Source: Sipunculus nudus
Taxonomy: Eukaryota; Annelida; Sipuncula; Golfingiida; Sipunculidae
Assembly (NCBI GenBank): GCA_026874595.1
Contig: CM049313.1
Location: 42,622,659 to 42,686,658 of the forward strand
Length of the DNA: 64,000 nucleotides
Direction of reading: 5' to 3'
Positions 58,546-64,000 of the stretch are shown piece after piece. Below the pieces are notes generated by a model. It worked only from the letters and a program-made list of their open reading frames with translations. It made no database searches and was not told where the DNA came from. Each line of letters opens with the position of its first letter. The first letter of the stretch is position 1. The position numbers and the translations under genes are program-made.

Positions 58546-59768
58546 TCACGTCTGGCCATTGGACCTCATCTCTCCAGATTCCCCATCCTCATGGTCCACC
58601 TCGTTCACTGGGATGACTGGAATCCTTCTCCTCAGAAGATTGTGGAGCACGACAGCAGCCTCAATGATGGATCGCACTGTGATGTAAATTGAAATTCATT
58701 TATCATACATGCTGAAAATATTTGTATTCAGTACATAACATATATTCATAATCAATATATTTATTTACACATATCTTAAAAATGTACTACAAATATTATT
58801 ACAGGTATTTATGAACAAACTCGTGCAGTAACATAATTGGACTAACCTGTGTCAGGTCCCTGTTCCAAAGTTCCAAGGAAACATCTGAATCGTTTGACCA
58901 GGGTTCCAAATGTATTTTCCACCACACGTCTTCCACGGGAGATGCAGTAATTAAAGATTAGTTTTTCTCTTGGCATCGCTCTTCTGCCATATGGCTTCAT
59001 CAGGAAGCTTCTTAAGGCAAATGCATCATTTCCCAGGATGAAGTAGGGGATGTCCTGGTTCTGGTCATCGTTCTGCAAAGGGCATGTTGGTGGCAACCCT
59101 ATCCGGCCTTCATCGAGAAGTTCACTGAGCTCTGAGTCATTATATATTTGGGCATCAGACATGTGTCCCACTCCATCAACTTCAATGCATATGAAACGAT
59201 CCTGGGCATCCACCAAGGCGAGGAGAGGGATAGTGAAAAATCCCTTGTAGTTGTGGTACAAGGAGCCTGTGTTAGGTGGCTTGCTTATGGCAATATGCTT
59301 CCCGTCCAGTGCTCCCACCGCATGAGGCACATTCCACTTGTCTTCAAACTCCTGGGCAAGGGTTCTCCAGTCATGAGGAGTCACAGGAACAGCAAACACT
59401 TCATCTTTGTAGGCTTCAACGATGGTCTTGCACACTTCTTGCACCATATGGCAGATGGCTGCTTTGCTGCACCGGAACGCATAGGAGAGTGATGAGTTAT
59501 TGTCCCAAGTGGCAAGATGTCTCAGAGTCACTGACTGCTTCAGTCCTGGTGGTAGGGCAGAGCGGAACTTGTCTTGTCTCTCGATGTCTGGTGTTATCCT
59601 TAGCAGGATCTCATCAAAGAGCTCTGGAGGCATCCTCAGATAGTTCTGAAAGGTGTTGACATCTTCAGTTCGGAGCTCTCTAGTGATAAATGTTGAATAG
59701 TGAACCAGCTGCTGCCTTCTTTGTTCAGACAACCATTTACGAACCCAAATGGATCTTGGCCTTCTCAT
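58546..59768 (-). CDS. PIF/Harbinger DDE transposase (HARBI1-like), two exons
   Basis: Main exon to 58847 (donor ACAG/GTTAGT) plus last exon 58676-58546 (acceptor before TGCGATCC), phase 1, giving 350 codons from the ATG at 59768. The same frame stays open to 59822 and beyond but has no upstream ATG before a TGA. The protein has a basic N-terminus ([12 protein letters not shown]), a helix-turn-helix-like segment around [15 protein letters not shown], and the DDE_Tnp_4 core: GALDGKHI (first Asp), [12 protein letters not shown] (second Asp) and RRVVENTFG (Glu), then [10 protein letters not shown]. Length fits HARBI1-type transposases (~350). A separate short frame starting MNVQDEQDF at about 59924 looks like a lost N-terminus put out of frame, so full activity is uncertain. 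Confidence 0.88.
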
Positions 59769-60278
59769 CCTGTTTCTTCGCCTTCTCGCTGCCTGCTGGA
59801 CTCTGGTATTCTCGCTCTGCAACAGCTGCTGGCCTTCTTCTTCCTGAAGACATCCAAAGACTGGATCTATGCACCAAGCAAACAGGCAAAGACAAAATCT
59901 TGTTCATCCTGGACGTTCATGATGTTGTCTCATTGAAGTCTCAAAATACAATGCTTGCTTTTGTTTGGGATTTGTGCCCCAAAGTTGCCCGGCATCTATA
60001 TTTCATCAGTAGAAAGCCTTGACAGAACGTGGAAAACGTGCCAGACCTTGATTAGAACGTGAGGAACCCTATCAGAACGTGGGGGACCGGGAGAAAACGT
60101 AGTGGTATTCGTGGTAGACCGTGGGCTTAACCGTAGTTCGCCTTTGAGCCTCTGGAACTCGACAGTCTCCTCCCCACGGCGACACCGTGACATACCTTGA
60201 GAAAATTTAGCAAGACCTTACAAAACTTGAATACGGAGAAAAAATGGTCAAAATCCCACGGCGCAATAAGTTCCCGGC

Positions 60279-60323
60279 AAACGGGGCTTCCGTGGTCGCC
60301 GGGAACATAGTATAAACGTAGCA
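60279..60323 (-). repeat. Harbinger right terminal inverted repeat
   Basis: Reverse complement of the left repeat with two mismatches; followed by TAA at 60324-60326. Next to it GTTCCCGGC and GCCGGGAAC (about 60270-60305) form an additional internal hairpin. Confidence 0.95.
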
Positions 60324-60326
60324 TAA

Positions 60327-61439
60327 GGTCCTGAATATGTCGTCCGCCGCTAAGTCTCCGCGTGCAAATAATATCTGACATGACAACTGACAAGATATCC
60401 TGTTGTCCTGTTACACACGTATTAATTGTCTGACCGGTTTAATTCAGACCACGCACGCAAGCATACAATGATCAAGGATATGAAACGTGTGATTAGGTCT
60501 GATTTCACTTGAATTCCTAATAATTGGTTGCCCTGCTTATTATAATAAGATGCTTATACACATTTGGTGAACTGTGTAATATAGAACCGCGGAAACAAGT
60601 GTTCCGAAGACAGTGTATGTCATCCCTCAGCAAAAGAGACAGTTCAAGATAGGTAAGTGACCTCGGATGCTGCCGTATCTATACTCCCTCCCACCAAAGG
60701 ATGCCCGTTTGAATTGGAAAAGATATTAAGGGTTGACAAATTAAATTCAAACAAATAAGTTTTAATTAAGGAGGAGGCATAGGCATAATTTAATTAAACT
60801 TAAATCCAAAACCTTGAAAATTAATTTATAAATATCATAGAAAAAATAGATGAGAAAAAGTAATTAACCACATGAACAAAAATCTACATGTAAAGCAACC
60901 TACTGTTCACTTCGTTTGATAAATATTTTAAAAGAAAGTCTCATCTGAGTGAGTTTGGGAACTCATGGCCAAGGCCAAGTCATTTGGTTACAGAACAAAG
61001 AAGAACTAGAATATTAATCCTGAATCTTATCATAAAGTTGATCATATTATGTCAGAACTTAGTCTCGCATTCACTTTAATGTAAAATATAATGTGGTGAG
61101 ATTTAGGTTTGAGAGAATAATAGCCAAATTTCAATGGGCCTCTACTGGTTCGACATGTCTTTATCGATTGTGTCATTTTTTTAGCACTGTAAGTTATTAT
61201 GTGCACAAATCAGGATTATTTCTTGATCACAGCCCCCCCCCCCCCCCCCCCGAGAAATAAAGAGTCCCACAAAAAAATACATTTTTTTTGTTAACTCTTA
61301 TATCTAAATTAAATATGTTTGCCCTTCAGATTGTTCTACATATTATGGTAAATACAAATATGTTGGTCACCAGTTGCTCTGTTGTCTTTCCAACAAAACC
61401 TTTGAAACGACAGTGTCTACCAATGATAATCATGTATAC
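60327..61439. other. Unique right flank, non-coding
   Basis: AT-rich with a poly-C run at about 61233-61252. Nothing recognisable except a weakly supported frame that leads into the methyltransferase relic. Confidence 0.6.
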
Positions 61440-63438
61440 ATGCAATAAACAGGAGGAACCATACACCATTTTCCAGTCGATGACACAACAAGAACCAGTC
61501 CATCGCCTTTTCATTGACAAATATGTGAGTGACATATACCAAGTTGATCAGATGATTTGTCTCAGTTGTGGGAAAGAGAGACTAGTTTTCATCTGCAGCA
61601 CAAGTTTAACTGTCATTTTAAGGCTGTGGCATGGTGAATTATGTGAAGGAAATATAGTAGTCAGATCGTTTTGGGGCGGTACGTAAGGATTTTTTTATAG
61701 TAAATTCTATGCTTTTAGATTACAATACACTGACGACTATAAATTATACCTCTATATAAAGTGATTTTTAATATCATCATATTAAAAAATACAACAACAA
61801 TAAATCAGCTTTTGTTATAAGCTAGATAAAAATTAAACGATATTTAAATAAAATATGAATCTTATTTAATTACATCTCAGGAATATTTCCTGATTTAGAT
61901 AAAACTATTGTGTGAGTGTTATTTTCACGCCCTGACACACATTTATAGTATGGTTTTAATCGATTTTCTTTATTAAAGGAACATAACCTGCAAAGAGCCA
62001 CCGCCCACTAGCCTAATTTCTCATGGAGACATCATTTTTCGCGCTTTAGTAGGCTCGTGGCACAGAAACTGCTCTCGACAACATTTACAAGCTACAAAAA
62101 GGGAGAGCGACCATTCATATTATTTATTATACCCCGCATTACGTTAGTCATGTTGACCATGATGATGAAAATAGTAGAAATATATCCTTGGATTAATGTT
62201 GGATTTAAAGTTGGATTAATTGCTTAACTTCAAGTTATTTTGTTATATCGTGATATAAATACAGAAGTACATGCACCATTCACACAATACACACACACAC
62301 GTATATATATACATGCATAATATGCCATCTGCAGAATAATGATATCCCTATCAGGTTAATCAGCATACCCCATTATAACTGCTTGAATGTATCATCGAAT
62401 TATACATTTCAAAGGAACTAGAAACTATTAGCGTACCATGGCCTTTTGGGAGTGTGAATCCATCTGATGGGTTGACACAGAGGAATGCTGTGAAGGTTAA
62501 GTAAACCTATTCCATGTGCGTTTGTTGTGTGATGGGAGGATTTCGTCCAGATCCCAGACTTTGTCCTGATTTGATTGGCTGGTACAGATGTGACATCATG
62601 GACTGAATTTTATCAACACCTCAGATCTAGTAATGCATGTTGTTTTTATTCTCTGCTGAAAATTTGGGACTGACAGAGGCAGAAATACTGTGCTATTACT
62701 GAGATCTAGAATTTTTAGTCACAGGGGATTTCCCAGTGTGTGACGTCACTGCCGAGTTGACAGTGCTTATAGATGTGCCAATAGTTTTTGAACAAACCTC
62801 ATGTTTTTAGTGGAAAAATAGATAGAAAAAATGTTTTTCCTCCAGGAATTGGGCTTTTTTTTATGTAAAATCTATATTAATATTTTTTTCATAAGCAATT
62901 ATGTTATATGATATAAAATGAGATTTGGAATACGTTTGCTTGACCTGAAGGACATTTTACTACGGGTTTGATGTCATATACCGACAGGCATATTTCCATT
63001 GACTAAAAATAAATATATTATGTTAATATCAGGAGGACATAATTAAAGTGATCACTATGACGTTTTTGCAACCACTTTAACCATTTAGATAGATTAATTG
63101 TCATAACTTGTGCCACATATCTATAAAATTATTTATGAAAGGTTAAACAAAGAAATAATTATCAAACCATGTTTCAGCAGCAGTAAGAATATTATTATGA
63201 AACATTGTTTTATTTTTTATTGCAGAGCCTAGGACTTAGAACTAAAATAGAACTTAATGAAAAACACAATTCGACGGTATGTTATATACATCTAGAAGTT
63301 ATTGTCTTTCTTACATGTTTAAAACCTATGTTTCTAACATTCAACGCAACTTTTATGAAAGGATTGAAACTTGGTCTTGGTGTGGTCCCTCAAACAGCGA
63401 GAGACGAATTGTTTGAGGACTTGATGAGAGAGAAATGA
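61440..63438 (+). pseudogene. Old methyltransferase relic, plus strand
   Basis: Four regions align with the intact genes in order. Exon 1: about 61440-61690, where ETSFHLQHKFNCHFKAV is readable but motif I has lost its glycine pattern and the frame shifts. Exon 2: about 62060-62208, ending in a WINVGFK-like counterpart of WVNYK. Exon 3, first half: about 62419-62496 (SVPWPFGSVNPSDGLTQRNA against GVPWLLASMNTSKGVYWLNERNA). Exon 3, second half: possibly 63227-63279. Last exon: about 63362-63438 (VVPQTARDELFEDLM against MVPEAMREDLLDDIM), ending in a stop. It is far more diverged than the other copies and cannot encode an enzyme. Confidence 0.75.
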
Positions 63439-64000
63439 ACTTTCGGCCAAACGAAATGTCCAAGAATGACTGCAACCTTGGTTTGGCCAACGTCTATATG
63501 TATATACTCTCAGACATAAATTAGAGAGGAAATAATATTTTGATGTAACGAAAATGTAACACAATATTAGGAATCTCCTTAAGCGCAAACTAGCATCAAA
63601 GTAGAAGACGAAGAAGAAGTAGAAGAGTGTAAGTTTAAGAAGAGAAAAGGCTTTTTAGCCCACAGTACAAATATACATAGTACACTATTGAATATCACAT
63701 GCTAATAACATATAATATATACATAACATTTTGGTGGCACCTGATTTGTGATATTTCATAACCATATAATTCCTCTTTCATGTTGAAGTCCCATTAATTT
63801 GTTTACCTGCAACAAATAATTCACCACATTCAACAGCTGAAGACTGAATTTTTAACTTTATTAAACCATATGTGCTTCTCGGAATTTCCTTAAAAGATGT
63901 CAATTTCATAGCAATGGTCACTGTATCGAAACTTTGATCAAATTTCTTTGTGTACAAATGCCATATTATATAAAAAATTTACATCAGCCCTTAATTAAGT
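63439..64000. other. Non-coding right end of window
   Basis: AT-rich; no gene or repeat recognised. Confidence 0.6.

Larger units (their letters stand above)
43134..59062. repeat. Large direct duplication, unit 2 (~15.9 kb)
   Basis: Homologous to 26151-42753 in the same orientation. In a sampled 195-bp stretch (36512-36706 against 52842-53036) I count two substitutions; intergenic parts look somewhat more diverged. Unit-2-specific insertions occur at about 44844-44985 and 49104-49379. Confidence 0.95.
55036..60323. mobile_element. Full-length PIF/Harbinger DNA transposon, 5,288 bp (unit 2)
   Basis: Terminal inverted repeats of 45 bp (55036-55080 and 60279-60323, two mismatches) start TGCTACGTTTA and are flanked by TAA at 55033-55035 and 60324-60326, the TWA duplication typical of PIF/Harbinger. 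Both subterminal regions are crowded with ACGTGA/TCACG-like motifs. Inside are a plus-strand Myb/SANT-like gene (broken) and a minus-strand DDE transposase gene (largely open), the standard two-gene Harbinger arrangement. Confidence 0.96.

Noticed and set aside
59050-60022. Plus-strand frames of 66-127 codons
   Set aside because: Antisense to the Harbinger transposase.
1-64000. CRISPR array, prokaryotic operons, rRNA or canonical tRNA genes
   Set aside because: Repeats here lack regular unique spacers, the genes are spliced, and no full tRNA cloverleaf was recognised apart from the SINE heads.

Overview
The window is AT-rich eukaryotic genomic DNA: spliced genes with GT-AG introns, many (TA)n microsatellites and a dense load of transposable elements. 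The element types (a Helentron carrying OTU and endonuclease domains, a Ty3/gypsy LTR element, a PIF/Harbinger element, a tRNA-derived SINE, and several non-autonomous elements built from internal tandem repeats) fit a marine lophotrochozoan, most likely a bivalve mollusc. This is inferred from style only. I see no rRNA, no stand-alone tRNA, no CRISPR array and no prokaryotic operon.

Layout. (1) 1-4.7 kb: a decayed minus-strand Helentron that has lost most of its helicase. (2) 5.9-10.5 kb: tandem-repeat country, including a 1.53-kb repeat-core element whose insertion site also exists nearby in a duplicate without the element. (3) 12.7-19.0 kb: a non-autonomous element of ~320-bp repeats, interrupted by a 4.47-kb Ty3/gypsy element with 213-bp LTRs, a 5-bp target duplication and broken gag-pol. 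(4) 19-26.1 kb: non-coding DNA, a short repeat element with nuclear-receptor-like DR1 motifs, no recognisable gene. (5) 26.15-42.75 kb and 43.13-59.06 kb: two copies of a ~16-17 kb direct duplication, separated by 380 bp of unrelated DNA. (6) 60.3-64 kb: unique flank with an older methyltransferase relic.

The host genes are a small family of class I SAM-dependent methyltransferases, closest in appearance to juvenile-hormone-acid-methyltransferase-like proteins. Each duplicated unit carries one intact four-exon, 281-residue gene on the minus strand and one broken, convergently oriented paralogue on the plus strand. A fifth, older and badly decayed copy lies right of the duplication. Thus two intact and three dead copies document birth-and-death of this family. 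Each duplicated unit also carries a SINE and a PIF/Harbinger element. The Harbinger copy in unit 2 is full length (5,288 bp, 45-bp terminal inverted repeats, TAA target duplication) with an open DDE transposase core; the copy in unit 1 is cut at the duplication breakpoint. Its partner Myb/SANT-like protein is broken in both.

Because the two units differ by only a few percent plus some large indels, either a recent tandem duplication or two haplotypes wrongly joined in tandem would explain them; read depth or spanning reads would decide.
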